A DNA stretch of 64,000 nt from Okapia johnstoni (Eukaryota > Chordata > Mammalia > Artiodactyla > Giraffidae), in contig CM044306.1 of NCBI GenBank assembly GCA_024291935.2, forward strand, positions 17,307,001-17,371,000, read 5' to 3'. Position numbers and translations under genes: made by a program. Under the pieces are notes generated by a model. That model was not told the DNA's origin. It ran no database searches and worked only from the letters and a program-made list of their open reading frames with translations. Positions 21,641 to 40,910 of this stretch are shown one piece after another. Within the stretch, counting starts at the first letter, position 1. Every line of letters starts with the position of its first letter.

Positions 21641-22280
21641 CTTTCCTCCCCTCAAGCCCCTGCCTCAGGTGTGGGTTCCTGTCCACGTCTGCTAGGTCCG
21701 GGGAATCCCGGGAACAGTGAGTAGGCCCTGCTTCCCAAGCCCAGGCCGGAGGGCCTGGGCAAGGTTCAGTTTCACTGCCTGCTTTGGGAGGAGGGGGATC
21801 TGGTTGCCTCCCTCCCCCTCTGTGGCCTTGAGAGGTAAGGACAGCCAGGCTGGTCACTGGTCTCATCTGAGTCCCTGTGGGTGATGAGATGGGCACTGAT
21901 GGGTGAGTTGGCAGCCAGGCTGGAGTGGCACAGCTTGCTGCCCTGGGCACTGTCTTCCCTGCTTGTCACCACTCCCGGCTGCCCAAGCAGCAAAGCAAAA
22001 CCACAGTGACAAGATCCAGAGGGGAGAGGCTCCAGCTGGGGGTTGGTGCTGGTCTCACAGGCCACTGGAGCAGCAACGTGACAGCTTCTCATGGAGGGAG
22101 GGGGCCCTGTGTCCCCAGTTCCCGCCCTGTCTGCTTTGACCCTTGTCCATCTCCATTCCCTTGGCCTGTCTTTGCCTCTGTCTTACTTCAGTTATGGGCT
22201 GTTAGCAGCTCTGAGGGGCTGTTAGTCCACACCTTCTCCCTCTCCCTCACCCCCTAACCTCAGGGCCTAGTCCCTCCTGC

Positions 22281-22281
<1 letters not shown>
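21641..22281. other. Unique GC-rich intergenic sequence
   Basis: No exon is recognised. The small frames are unsupported. Confidence 0.5.

Positions 22282-22316
<35 letters not shown>
22282..22316 (+). repeat. (AC)n microsatellite
   Basis: About 17 uninterrupted AC units. Confidence 0.95.
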
Positions 22317-22318
<2 letters not shown>

Positions 22319-25300
22319 CAGACAGAAAACAGGAAGCTCTCTCCCGGGACCTCTGATTAAGACCTGTGAAGAGTAACTGGGATCTGGGCCTCCAATGGGT
22401 TTGTGAGTGTGAACTGGTGTATGTGTAAAGCAGGTGTGTATGAGAGCAAGCATCAACGTGGACGTGGGAGTTAGAAATTGTACGTGCACTCGCCTGCATG
22501 TGACACTGAAAGTACAAGTCTTGCAAGACTGTGTGTGAGGGCAGAGTCAGCGTGGTGATAGCTGCGTGGATGCACCAGTGGGCTGGGGTGAGGGTGGCAG
22601 GTTTGACGATGAGGGAGTAACTCTGAGGGTGGAAGCAGAGCCCATGGTGGGGGGCAGATGGACAGATACATCCTCTGAGGTGGGGTGTCTCACTGCTGGA
22701 GGCATCCTCTACCAGCTGGGGCTCCCAGCCTGGAAGCCTGGACCACCAGGGAAGTCCTGAGGGGTTTTCCTTTTGAAAAAACATGGAGAATTTTCCCTGA
22801 GTCCCTGGAAGGTATTTTTTCTCTCCACTCAAAATCTTCCCCAGGACAACAACCTTATTAAATCCATCTGGATCTTTCTAAATTGGAGGCTGGAGGACTC
22901 GCTGTTCAGTCACCCCTCCCCATCACAAGAGCCCCCTCAGTAGCCCCTGAGGATAGCTGAAGCATGCTCATCTGATCTCACGTGCCACCCCTTGTCACTT
23001 TCAGAGCTGGGCTGCTCGTGGGAACTAGGAGGAGGAGGGGCTGGGTGGGACCTGTCAACACCATGGCCCAGGCTGGTGGTCAGACACCCTGGTGAACCAG
23101 CTCAAGAGAGTAGCCCTTGTCAGGCAGAGATTGATTATTGATTACTGAGAGATTTATTATTGATTATTTTCTCTATACCTGGCACCCAGCACAGGGTCAG
23201 ACACACCACAAGTCCTCTGGCAATTGTGTGGAGTCATCAATCATGTTCCTGGATGTCCAAAGCAAGTTTTCCCAGCTTCCAGCTCCTAGTCCTACAGGGC
23301 ATGTGCCTAAGGAGTGGCCCTACAGTCCTAGGTGTCCAGGGCATCCCAGCACAGGCAGATAGGAACTCCTGTAAGCTGAGCTCGCTTCCCCATCTTGGCT
23401 AGAATTTCAGATTTGTTCCTACTGGACCTTCCTGGCCCGTGGGACTCCCCTTGGCCTTGCCCAGGTAATACCTACATCCTGGTGTTGGTTTGTCCAGGAA
23501 GTCAGACACTGGAGTGGGAGAAAAAGGAGGACAGGGACCCCCACAATATTGTGGGGGCTCTGGCTGCTGTGTGGAACACCCAGCTGGAAACACAGACCTA
23601 ATGCAGTATCGAAGTCAGGCTGGCAGGAGCTGTTGCTCTGTGGCTTCCCATCTCCCTCTCGGGGGCGCAGACCAGCTGTTTTCACTAGGGTCAGGGAGCC
23701 TAACTATCCCGATTTCATGAGATGAGGGGGAAGGGCTGGATGATGCTGAAAACGGCCAACCTCCTTAGGCCAGAGCTGTGATGAGAGGGAGAAGGAGGAG
23801 TGCAGGGTTCAGGGGCCACAGATGGGCACTTTCCTTGGCAAAAGGCACCTGGCCCCACCCCCAGAAAACTGTCCTTCCCAGCTGCCAAAAAGGAAGAGCA
23901 GGGGCCAGGGTAGTGGAGGAGGGAACAGAAGGAAGACAGCCCGGAGCTGGCATGCCCTCTGGAAGAGAAGTCCAGTGTTGGCAGTGGTGTGGGAAGAGTT
24001 AAGAATATTCCTAAAATAGTCCAGCCAGAGCCTAAGCCAGCCGGCTAGTGCCTCTCCTGGAGAGCAGATCTATAGCAGGAAAAGTCAGCCTGCTCTGTGC
24101 CCACCGCCTGCTGCCTGGCTGGGGTTGCTAATTAAGCCTCCCTCTCTCCATCAGTTCCTCCTACTTTAGCTGGCGAGGATGAGACTAAGCAGAGGGGCCA
24201 CATCTTCCCAAGAGACAGGGAACTCCTGCTGGGACCAGGCATCTTGTAGCAGCCCCCTCCAAACAAGCCCCAACCTGGGTCATTGAAAGGGTCAGCCTTT
24301 AAGGGGATGGGGACCCCTCAGAAGCTCATCGAACACCAGCTTCTCCTAGCTCTGTGCTCCCCTCCACCTGGGGCCTCTAGGGGTAATGTTGGGGCAGGGA
24401 GGAGCCAAGCTGCCTTTCAGGGCAGGACCAGCTGCAAAATTTACTGGCCCCAGAATGAAATGAAAACGTGGAGTTGCTTGATCAAAATTGTTAACAACTT
24501 CAAGATGGTGCTAGCAGAGCATTAAACCAAGTGAAGATCCCTTCTGAGTGCAGGTCTCTGTCAGTAAACAGGTTGCATGTCCACGAAGCTGGCACTGTCA
24601 GGGTGCGTTTAACCAACATTTCCTAAACACCCACTGCTCTGTTCCACTGCCCTTCTAGCTCTGCCACCTCAGAGATCCCCTCTCAGTCACTCCTGTTCTC
24701 AAATGTATGAAGATGAGGTGCTCAAAGACCCGTCTCTGAACACGGAAGGGAGGCTGGACCATCTCCCAGCCCTGGCTGACTTGGACTCTCCAAGAATACT
24801 GCAGCCAGAGTTCCACCCCTTCCCTGAGCTCCAGCCTCCACTACTACCCTCAGAGGGTCTTTGGGGATCACCCAGGATGTGGGTGAGCAATCAATCCTCT
24901 TCTCCTTGCTCCCTGACCCCCACCAGTGGGGTCCTAAAAAGAGCCCCTGCAGGTCCCATTTGACTCTGTCTCAGACTGGCCAATGACCTTGGGCCAGCCA
25001 GTTCCCCTCTTTGGGCCTTGGTGTCCCTGTCTGTTGAAGGAGACTTCTCTAAGACCTTTCTAGACCCTAAGTTCTAGTTCTCCTGGGTGAGAATGCAAGG
25101 AAAGGTTTTTTCTAGAAGAGGGAGGGCTTCCCGGGAGAAAGCCCTCCACAGTCTTCCTGGGGAGCAGGAGGCTTTCTCCCTTACACCCCCATCTTCAGGC
25201 CTGGGAGTGTCTTCCCCAGGAGGCATGAAAACCAGCTGATCTCCATCAGCCAGGTCCCTCCTCCTCCGCCCTCTCCCTAGGACTCCTCCTCCTCCCTGCC

Positions 25301-25420
25301 TTCCCCCACCTGGGTCTCGGGGATTTGGGGGCTCTGGGGGAGCTGAGGCCTGCCAGAGAGGGTGGGAAGCCAGTGCACTGCGCTGGCCAGGCGGGGCCTT
25401 CCCTCTGCTGCCTTTGCAAG
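22317..25420. other. Largely unique intergenic sequence, 3.1 kb
   Basis: A SINE scrap (reverse CHR-2 head, 'ggaccaccagggaagtcct') lies at 22740-22758. Otherwise I see no young repeat and no supported exon. 24080-24180 includes 'gctaattaagcctccctctc', a homeodomain-type core. Frames such as 22281-22832 (minus) reflect the AC repeat and lack domains. Confidence 0.5.
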
Positions 25421-25424
25421 AGGC

Positions 25425-25600
25425 TCAGCATAATTGCACTGCCTGTCACTCCTGCGTCCCGCTATCTGTCTCTCAGGCTGACCCCGCGCACCCGCCATTA
25501 TATTGGTTCCTGTTGGGGCTGCAGAACCTCATTACTTATACATGCAGCTGGGAGATGCAGGCTGGGCTGTAGGGAGACGGCCCCTCCGATTAGGTCTCCC
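25425..25600. promoter_or_regulatory. Candidate conserved non-coding element
   Basis: Repeat-free, with 'gcataattgcactgcctgtc' and 'cgccattatattggttcctg' (reverse-strand CCAAT and TATA-like words). Suggested by composition only. Confidence 0.25.
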
Positions 25601-26374
25601 CTCCCACAGCCAGGGCCTTTTCAGCACTGCCTCCCTGGAGCTGGATTGGGATGGCCTGCCCATCAGAAAGGGAGGGCGAGGGAGGAGGCCCAGGGCTAGG
25701 CAGGTACCTAGAATCTTCGGGCAGGAGAGCCAGAGTCCTTCGGCAAAGGAGCATCAGAAAACCTGCCTGTGACCTGAGTACCTGGGCTCTGACCACTTCA
25801 TCCTACTCTCTCCTCCTAGGATATGAGGCTGGGAGAGGGGCTCCTGAAGGAGGTTCCTCACCAACCTGAGTCCCAGCCTGGTGTGTCCTGCCTCCCCACC
25901 AAATGACAACACAACTTCCATTCTCCCAAATGCCCCCTCTCTAAAGAGGGGCTGCAATTATGGAGGCTTTTCCCCTGGAGGATCTGCAAGTGTCTAAGTT
26001 GAAATGTCACGAAGGGATTTTAAATATTTTAACAGATGACAATGAGGAGTTTTCTTTTAAAGAGAACCACAACCTCTCAGAGCTGCCCTGGATAATTCTC
26101 CAGCCCACAGAAAGAAATGGAAGCCCTAAAATGTGATAGACTTCTCCAAACACACAAGGCAAGTTGGTGGCCTAACTGGGCATTGAGAGCCAGTTTCCGC
26201 CTCTTGGTGCCCAGTTTCCCATTCTGCCCAAGACAGGACTGTAGACCAGTGGCATCAACCAAAAACCATAAATATGCCCTTTTATGCAACTGAGCCTTAA
26301 CTCAAGCTGTTCTTTATCCCTAAAGGATCTATCCTTGCTTTATCCACCAGGTATACACCTGCTGGGCCGAGTGG
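25601..26374. other. Unique intergenic sequence
   Basis: No exon or young repeat recognised. Confidence 0.5.
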
Positions 26375-26600
26375 TAAAGAGCCCCCACTCAAGGTCAAAC
26401 AGACCCAAGTTCTAATTCTGACTCTCTCTCCTCCTAGCTGTGTGATCCCAGAGAAATACCTTCACCTCTCTGAGCCTCAGTATCCTCATCTCCAATGTAA
26501 AGATGACAATGCTTATTCCTTACACTTCCAGTGAGTATTAAGTGAAAGAGTACATAAGGAGTCTGGCACATATTGGTACCCAGGTAATGGCAAAAACACT
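26375..26600 (+). repeat. MIR
   Basis: Forward MIR: 'tcctagctgtgtgatccc', 'ctctgagcctcagtatcctc' and 'agtattaagtgaaagagtac'. Confidence 0.75.
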
Positions 26601-27329
26601 CATCCACCCTTCATTAATTTCATAAACATTTCCTAATCTTTCCAGAAATCTGCAAGTCTCCTGTTCCCTGTTTCACTCCCTCCCATCCAGATCAGGCCAC
26701 TATCAGCTCTCACTTCTGTTTTAATCCCTCCTCCTCACAGTAGCCAATGTGATCCTTCTAATCTGAAAAAATCTGATACCACTCACCCGACACTCTTCAG
26801 TAGTTTCTAATTGCCCTTAGGATAAATTATACATCTCTTGTCACAGCCCATGAGGCCCTGCAAGCTTGTCCTTAGAACATGCTGTTCCCTTTGCCTGGAA
26901 TAATCTTTCCTCCCTTCCTCCCTCCCTCTCTCCTCCATCTCTGGCAGCCATCCTCTTCACTAGTGCTATTCTTTAATCAGGGTTTAACTTAAACGTCACC
27001 TCCTCCAGGAAGCTTCCCATGATTCCCCACCTCCAGATGAATTTAGGCATCACTGCTGCGTGTTCCTATAGCATCCCACACATTCCCAGGCAGCACGTCC
27101 AGTTAGATAGCAGTTGTTTGTTTAAGTGTCCAAGTTTCTACCATATGCTGTAACTACACAGGGTCAGAAGACTTTTCATGTTCATCACTATATCTTGTGA
27201 TAATATGAGATCAACTAATATGGGCTTAAAGAGTAAATGGAGGATGGACAAATGGATGAATAAACAAATGGAAAAAATAATACCTCTCCTGTAGAGTCCT
27301 CTGGGCAGGGAGTTTTCCATGGGTACCTC
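26601..27329. other. Old repeat-like and unique sequence
   Basis: 26640-27060 has the look of an old L2-type 3' end ('acgtcacctcctccaggaag', 'ttcccatgattccccacctc'). No gene is seen. Confidence 0.45.
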
Positions 27330-27535
27330 AGAATACCTAGTGCAAACCTCTACCCAAGCCTTAGTTTCCTCAGCTGTAAAATGGAGGAAATAATAGTATC
27401 TACTTGGTGGGTGTTATTGATACAGGCTATGTAATAGTTAATATAAGCTGTGTAATAGTTCTTAACTTATGATTAATAGGCTGTTAAATTTAAATGAGAT
27501 AATCCACGTAAAGTGCTTAGAGCAAGATCTCATAG
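27330..27535 (+). repeat. MIR
   Basis: Contains 'ttagtttcctcagctgtaaa' and 'atggaggaaataatagtatc', then 'aaatgagataatccacgtaa'. Confidence 0.7.
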
Positions 27536-27538
27536 TTA

Positions 27539-27695
27539 GGGATGTCCCTGGTGGTCCAGTGGCTAAGACTCTTTGCTTGCAACGCACAGGGTCCTGGGTT
27601 CGATCCCTGGCCAGGGAACTAGATCCTACATGCTGCAATTAAGAGTTCGCATGCCACAACTAAGACCTGGCCCAGTCAAATAAGTAAATAATTTT
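27539..27695 (+). mobile_element. CHR-2 SINE
   Basis: Begins 'gggatgtccctggtggtcca', has the B-box-like 'ggttcgatccctggccaggg' and ends in an A/T-rich tail. Confidence 0.9.
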
Positions 27696-27699
27696 TTTT

Positions 27700-27810
27700 T
27701 TTAAATCTTGTACTTTACCTGTGGCTGATTCATGTCAATGTATGGCAAAAACTGCCACAATATTGTAAAGTAATTAGCCTCCAATTAAAATAAATTAATC
27801 AATTTTAACA
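27700..27810 (+). mobile_element. L1 3' UTR tail
   Basis: The segment 'tgtggctgattcatgtcaat' to 'agcctccaattaaaataaat' matches the very 3' end of ruminant L1. Confidence 0.65.
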
Positions 27811-28594
27811 ATATCTTGTACTTAGTAAGTACTTTTTAAAAAGTTAATAATTATCATAGTATTTATTATTTCTTTCTGCCTTTTCCCCCTGCCAAAGCGT
27901 GAGCACCTCAGGAATACTGCTTAGGTCTTGATCATTTGGGGACACACCACCACTACCACCTTCCAGGGCCCAGCTAGGTGCTTTCAGTAAATGTTTACTG
28001 AGTGAAGAAATGAATGCAGATTTGCCAGCCAATGAGTCAGGGCACTGCATTCCCTTTCATCACTCACAAACCCAGACACGCACTAACGCAAACAGTCTCT
28101 CACACATTCACACCCACTCACATCCATTCAAAGAACCCCAAAATACCACAGAACAACCACCCAGCTTCCCGATGTCAGCCATACATCAAAGAAGAGCCTT
28201 ACCCACTTTCCTGCATCCACCATACTCCCCCCCAATGCCTAGTACCCCCGCCTCACCTCTGGAATGACAGGGGCTGTAGGAGGAAGGAAAGCCAAGCTGG
28301 GCCTTTAGCTCCTAGCATGGGCAGTATCCCAGCTACAGATGGCACTCCCCTCCTCCCTTCCTTGGGGCTCACCTCTTTCCTCTGCTGAAAACCTGGATCC
28401 TGGGGCTTGGCAGGTGGTTGAAGAAGAGGCCTGGGAGCCAGAACTTCTGGGTTCCTTCCTCACTCATCTAGTCCTGTCTTTGAATCCAGGCTCATAGTAG
28501 GCCATTTCCTCCTCTCCTAGCACCAGCACAGCAATTTGTAGGAAAAAAGACAGGACAAGGAGACCCCATGCCCGGAGTGGTGGAAGGGCCTTAA
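27811..28594. other. Unique intergenic sequence
   Basis: Includes a CA-rich segment at 28060-28140. No exon is recognised. Confidence 0.5.
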
Positions 28595-28810
28595 TGTGAA
28601 ATAATTATATTAGCCACCCTTTACTGGGCGCCTAATAAGGGTCAGATACTGAGGCCAGTGCTTTGCTACCTTCATGATAACTCATTTAATCCTTAGAATA
28701 ACCCTTTTCCAGAAGAATACCCTTGAGGCGCTGCTAGTTAGCCCCAAATCACCAGCTGAGACTGGCACGCAGGTCTCCAACCCCAGAATCATCAACTGTC
28801 AGGATTTAGA
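28595..28810 (-). repeat. MIR
   Basis: 'tactgggcgcctaataaggg', 'gataactcatttaatcctta' and 'caggtctccaaccccagaat' are in reverse MIR order. Confidence 0.6.
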
Positions 28811-28904
28811 GTTGAGGGTGGGTGGGGTGGAAGGGCTGGAGGTCCGTAGAGATGAACCTGGGGAGAGGGGCCCCCAGGCAGCACCCGTCCCGCAATTAGT
28901 CAGG

Positions 28905-29400
28905 CCCTGGCGTTCCGGGATAAAGGGGCTCGGAGCGCCGCGGCGGGGGTCCCTCTCCTGCGGGGACCTGGGCGGGGCCGGGGCGCGACCCGCGAGCCCC
29001 GGGAGGCACGGGGTGGTGGCCCAGGCTCACAGGCCAAGATGGCTGTTAATTAAAGTGCTGGCACCAGCTCCTCTCTGCAAAGTTTGAAGCCGTTATTTTC
29101 CACTCCAGCGAAGCGGGGAGAATCCGGCTGGGCTGACAGAGACGCCACACCGTGCCGGGGGAGCGGGCGCTCTTTCGGGGCGGGGGGTGGGCCGCCTTGC
29201 CACGCCGAGCGCGCCCTGGGACACCCGGCGAGGCCGGGGGTGCGTGCTCCCGCCCCTCTGCGGCCTCGGGCAGCCAGCCGCAGTTTCACCGGCGGATTCT
29301 GGAAGGACTCCCGGTGGCGGACGAGCCTCAGCGGCATAGCGGAGGAGGGACCCGTGTGCGCGCGAATTAGGGGGCGGGAGGTGGGTTGTATATATCACAT
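28905..29400. promoter_or_regulatory. Orphan CpG island upstream of C1QL1
   Basis: High GC and frequent CpG, about 2.2 kb before the C1QL1 island. It contains 'gccaagatggctg' (YY1-like) and 'gttaattaaag' near 29030-29055, and 'ttgtatatatcacatg' (TATA-like) at 29386-29401. Open frames on both strands (such as 29084-29545) are probably compositional. It could be an alternative promoter, an unannotated non-coding transcript start or a CpG-rich enhancer. Confidence 0.5.
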
Positions 29401-29609
29401 GCCGATGACCGCGCACTTGTCCCTCGGGTCACCAGCCTGTCACTCTTGGGGGGAGTCACAATGGGGAAACCTCCGTGGTAGACGGGAGGCGGGGCTGACA
29501 GCCGAGTCAGGGCTCCTCTTCCAGAGCCTGGGGAGGTCTCGCTGACTTCCTCCTCCTGCGCTCGAAGCCTACCTCCTTTTGGGCAGTAAACGCTATCCAA
29601 AGACCCAAC
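29401..29609. other. Unique sequence
   Basis: No feature recognised. Confidence 0.4.
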
Positions 29610-29855
29610 AGGAGGGTTGGAGGAGCTTGGGGTCAGGCTGCCAGTTTGAATGCCAGCTCTGTCCCTTAATAGTTGCGTGACTTTGGGCAAATCTCTTAAC
29701 TTCCTAGCGCCCAGTGCTCCCTCTGTGAAATGAAAATAATGATGGGCTCTACCTCTTTGAATTGCAGTGGAGATCTGGTGTGATGGCATATGTAAAGCAT
29801 TCAACACAGGGCCTGGCACACTGTAAGCACTGAATAAATGCTACTGATTGCATTT
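29610..29855 (+). repeat. MIR, nearly full length
   Basis: Shows in order 'aatgccagctctgtccctta', 'gtgactttgggcaaatctct', 'cagggcctggcacactgtaa' and 'gcactgaataaatgctactg', the whole forward MIR. Confidence 0.85.
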
Positions 29856-31139
29856 TTAGCTCCTTCCATGGTGAGGGGATCACTCTAACCAGGGCTCATC
29901 TGTGCTTGAAAGGTCCTATCTCACCGACCCTGAGTTGACATCCTCTTGTCCCTGTCCTCCTCGTGGCTCAGGTGGGGGTTAATCAATCCCAGCTTTGGGA
30001 GGGAAGAAAGGAAAGGGGCTGCAGGGTCATCCTGTAGCAGCAGCTAGTGGCCTCTGAATGGCAGAGCCCTCCCGGGTAGACTGGATACAGGAGAGTGAGA
30101 GGAGCAGTGGAGCAGCACGAACTGGGCTTCAAATAATGTGACAAATATTTTGATGGAAGCAGACGCCTTTTAGTTTATGCAACCTAGACACTTTACTGCA
30201 CTTGAGGAAAAGGATTGCCTCATACAATCTGATGGAGAAAAGAGTTAGAAGCTTAGGAGGCTGGAGGCGGGGAAGGAGGGTGCAGAGCCCAGGGGCTGGG
30301 TGAGATCAACCTCTCCTCTTGGAGGCTGGGAAAGGGGGGGGGGTGTCACCACCCAGGGACGTGTCTGTACTGGTCATAATGGAGAAATTACCTGGGGTGC
30401 CCACTTTCTCAGTGCCCCAATTTCCCCCTTGTCTAAAAGCAGGGAGAAAGGAATTGATCAGAGTAAGATGGAGGAGTCCCTGGCCCCATCCCCAGGAAAA
30501 AGCAGCCTGACCTGGCCTGGAGCACAGGGAGGAAGAAGCAGAGTTTAAGGAGGTGTGGGTAGAAGATCATGCTCCTCCTGGGGTAAGGCGGTCCCGGGAA
30601 CATCCAGGTGCCAAAAAAAAAAAAAAAAGAGGAGGGAGCAGCTTCGATTAGTACTTGGAATTCTGTGAGTACCCTGACAGGCGTATCGGCCCACCTCCAT
30701 CTCCTAAACGGGCAATCTGCGAGGCCTGAGTGTGGACTCGCCCCATCGACGCCCTCCTGCCTTCCCCTCTTCTCCCCGCTCATAACACTCTTCTTTGTCC
30801 TTCCTTCTTGCTCCCCTCTCCGTCCTCCTTTCAATCGCTCTTTGTCCCCTGAAGACCGAGGCGCCCTACTGCAGCCCCCGCCTCCTGCGGGCAGTGGCCC
30901 CTCGCTCCTGTTTCTCTCGGTTTTCCTCATATCCGACCCTCGAGGCCTCTCCTCTCCCAATCACCCTCGGCGCTCTCTAGCTTTCCCTATGGCCCCCTCT
31001 TCCACTCGTCCTTTGGTCCCTACTCTTCCCTTCTCTAGGGGAGCCTCTCCTGTGTCCCGGACTCTAGCCCCATCTCCATCTCCGACGCTCAGTCTCTCGC
31101 TCGTCTTGGGTCTTTCGGCTCCAGCCCTCTACCCGGCGG
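29856..31139. other. Upstream flank of C1QL1
   Basis: Mostly unique. It has a G-run at 30332-30341, a 16-A run near 30613-30628 and a long C/T-rich segment at 30740-31130. The 185-codon open frame across the C/T-rich part is Ser/Pro/Leu-rich and has no recognisable domain. Confidence 0.5.
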
Positions 31140-38251
<7,112 letters not shown>

Positions 38252-38725
38252 GCTCCTTCATCCCCTATCCCCCCCGGGGCTTCCCCTCCGGGTGGGGCAA
38301 AGGATGACCCGTCCTCGCCCAGCCCCTCGCAGCCCTCCCGGCTATGACGCCCCTGGCCCGTCCTCACCACCTTCAGGGCCGCAGCTAGCCCTCCCGCCGG
38401 CTCACCGCAGAGCCGGGTCCAACGCGCCCTGTCCTGGTTCCCGGGGAGGCGATGTTGACCGTCCCCACCGCGGCCCGCGCTGTATATTTGTACAGTAGGA
38501 TTGTTTATTGCCCACCCTACCCACCAGCCCACCCCAGCAGGGGTGGGGGAGAGGCCTCGGCGGGTTCCTCCCCATGCTCGGATGCGCTGCCCACCAGCTC
38601 TGGGGGTAGCGCCGCCTGGGGGAGGGGTTGGTTGGGGGCTGGATGGCTTCCCAGCTACAGCCCTTGGCCGGCTGCTGCCCGTCTGACCAAAGCTATAATA
38701 AAACACTTCCACCCCGCTGACTTTC
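38252..38725 (+). terminator. C1QL1: C1QL1 3' UTR and polyadenylation signal
   Basis: A short GC-rich 3' UTR with AATAAA at 38697-38702. Cleavage is expected about 10-30 bases later. A 'tgtatatttgtaca' element (Pumilio-like UGUAUAUU) lies at 38481-38494. Confidence 0.85.
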
Positions 38726-39004
38726 TGACTGTGCCCTGGAGAGGAGTTGCAGGAGGGGACTGTGAACCCTGCACTCCTCCAGACGGGGAATGAGTCTACT
38801 GGAAGTTTCTCCTGGATCTGGGAAAAGCCAGAGTCAGAGGTGCTCCAGGAAGAGGTGGGCCAAGGGGCCCAAAGCCCACCATGGCCCAAGAGGGCCCGGG
38901 GAACTGGAATAAGAGGCATAGGAGATAGCCTAGGTACATCATCGTTTTCCAGGGTGGAAAGGCTCCATCTCTTTGACCTTGAAGGTTGCATCAGCATTGC
39001 ACAG
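38726..39004. other. Unique sequence after C1QL1
   Basis: No feature recognised. The 252-codon minus-strand frame 38239-38997 is a GC-driven shadow over the 3' UTR and flank. Confidence 0.5.
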
Positions 39005-39265
39005 GCACAGCCAGGTTTAAATTGGAAGACCTGGGTTCTGGCCCTAGTGCCACCCTGTAGGATGCTGGCTAAGTCACTGTCTTCTGACTCAGTTCTGGGT
39101 TAGTGATAGCAATGAAAGGAACAAGCTCTGTATTAAATGCTGGTTGACCTTGACCCAAGCACTTCACCCCTGGGCCTCAGGTTTCTCATTATAATGAGAC
39201 CTATCTCACTGAGGTTAAAGAGGTATCATGTATGTGCTCAATAAACACAGCTTTTATTATTCATA
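39005..39265 (+). repeat. MIR fragments
   Basis: 'ggatgctggctaagtcactg', then 'cacttcacccctgggcctca' and 'atgtgctcaataaacacagc'. Confidence 0.6.
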
Positions 39266-39285
39266 CATCACTTTAAAAGTTGCCA

Positions 39286-39482
39286 AAGGCTTCCTGGTGG
39301 CTCAGATGGTAAAGAATCTGCCCACAATGAGGGAGACCTGGGTTCAATCCCTGGGTTGGGAAGATCCCCTGGAGAAAGGAATGGCTACCCACTCCAGTAT
39401 TCTCACCTGGAGAATTCCATGGACTGGTAGGCTACAGCCCATGGGGTCGCAAAGAGTCCAACACAGTCCGTCTGACACACAC
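39286..39482 (+). mobile_element. Bov-tA SINE
   Basis: 'ggcttcctggtggctcagat', 'gggttcaatccctgggttgg' and 'catggggtcgcaaagagtcc'. Confidence 0.9.
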
Positions 39483-39774
39483 TTTCACATACCTGAAGTG
39501 AAAGTGAGGGACACTTTCTTCTCATTCAAGTCTTCTCATATGTCTTCTCATCCAAGTCTTCCAAGAGCACTGGGAGGTTGAATGAGTAGATTTTACTCTT
39601 CTTCAAAAGAGGTTAAATAGCTTATTAAATAAGACACAATCACTACATTCTTGATTGCATTTGAATTCAAGAAGCCCTTGCTCGCTGGAGACAACACACC
39701 AAATCTCTGCCCTGTCACTGCCTCCCTCATCTCCTATAACTGGGGCCATGATGGTTGCACACAGGGCATTCCTA

Positions 39775-40025
39775 AATTATAATAGCTAATGCTTAGAGAA
39801 CATCCACTTTGTGTCTGACACCATATAAGAACTTTATAAATATTATCTCATGGAAATGTGTATGGGGTGGGAGTGGATTGACAAGGAATACTCCCATGCC
39901 CTTTAACATGGATGCTGTTTTATCCATTTCAGATGAGGAAACTGAGGCTCAGAGGATAAATACTTTGTCATAGTCACAGAGCTAGGAAGGAGCAAATGCC
40001 AATATTTGAACCAAAGACCATCCTC
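39775..40025 (-). repeat. MIR
   Basis: 'attataatagctaatgctta' at the left and 'cagatgaggaaactgaggct' with 'cagaggataaatactttgtc' at the right. Confidence 0.75.
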
Positions 40026-40725
40026 TTACCCAGCACACCGAATATCATAAAGACTTGGTGTTTCCAAAGCAGAACCGAGGAAGGGGGACTTGGAGGCAGC
40101 CCAGCGCTTCCACTCCAGCACTGTCCTGTGGAGGCTTGATGGGATTTACAAGCATCTGCCCTGGGCGGCAGCCATGGGGTGAGCCTCTTGGAGAATCCCA
40201 AGGCTCTACACTGAGGGAAAGTTCCCATCTGGCTTCCCCCTCCCAACCCCTGCTGGCTCAGCTGGAGAGACAGGAAGGAGGGGTGGCCTCCCTCCCAGTC
40301 AGGCCCCATGTATGGACCCTTGTCATGGCTGGCAGACTTGAATGACTTTCTTTATCCTCTCCCCTCTCCCCTACTTCCCCCTACTGCCAGCTGTGGCCAT
40401 TTAATAAAATTAGCTTAATACTTGTTCCTTCCCTGTGGGGTCTGGAGATTGAAATCTGCAGGTCCCTACAAACCCAATAAAACCCCTGGCAGGTCTGGCT
40501 GGAACGAGAATTTCCTTGGGAAGCCTGATTAGATTAGCCAGCAACCCCCTCTCCCACCCCCCCAGTGCCACCCACAGCCTCATGATTCTTTAATGGCCAT
40601 GCTGGCCCCAAATTATCCAGCCACTGCTCCTGGGAGGCTCCCCAGCCCTCTCCCAGAGACCACAGGTACTGGCCTAGGACCTCTGCTACAGCGAAAAGCA
40701 TGTTAATCATTTCTGAAGGGAGTGC

Positions 40726-40755
40726 CTGGCTGGCTGGCTGGCTGGCTGGCTGGCT
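40726..40755 (+). repeat. (CTGG)n microsatellite
   Basis: About 7.5 perfect CTGG units. Confidence 0.95.
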
Positions 40756-40799
40756 TTTCTTTCTGGTGACTGGCCGATCCTCATGTCACTTTGAGAGAT

Positions 40800-40910
40800 G
40801 GGACTAAGATCTCCACATTGCAGATGAGGAAAGCATGATCTGAAGAAAATCCGTGACTTGTCCATGGTCATGCTGCAAGTTTGTGACACAACTGGGACAG
40901 GACTAAAGCC
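40800..40910 (-). repeat. MIR fragment
   Basis: 'ccacattgcagatgaggaaa' and 'ccgtgacttgtccatggtca' are in reverse MIR order. Confidence 0.6.

Noticed and set aside
29084..29545. 153-codon frame in the orphan CpG island
   Set aside because: Both strands are open because of GC bias, and no recognisable domain is present. The island itself is kept as a regulatory candidate.
1..31139. A hidden gene or novel system in the 31 kb upstream of C1QL1
   Set aside because: No frame shows recognisable domains or consistent exon and splice structure. The region is explained by repeats, simple sequence and possible regulatory elements.
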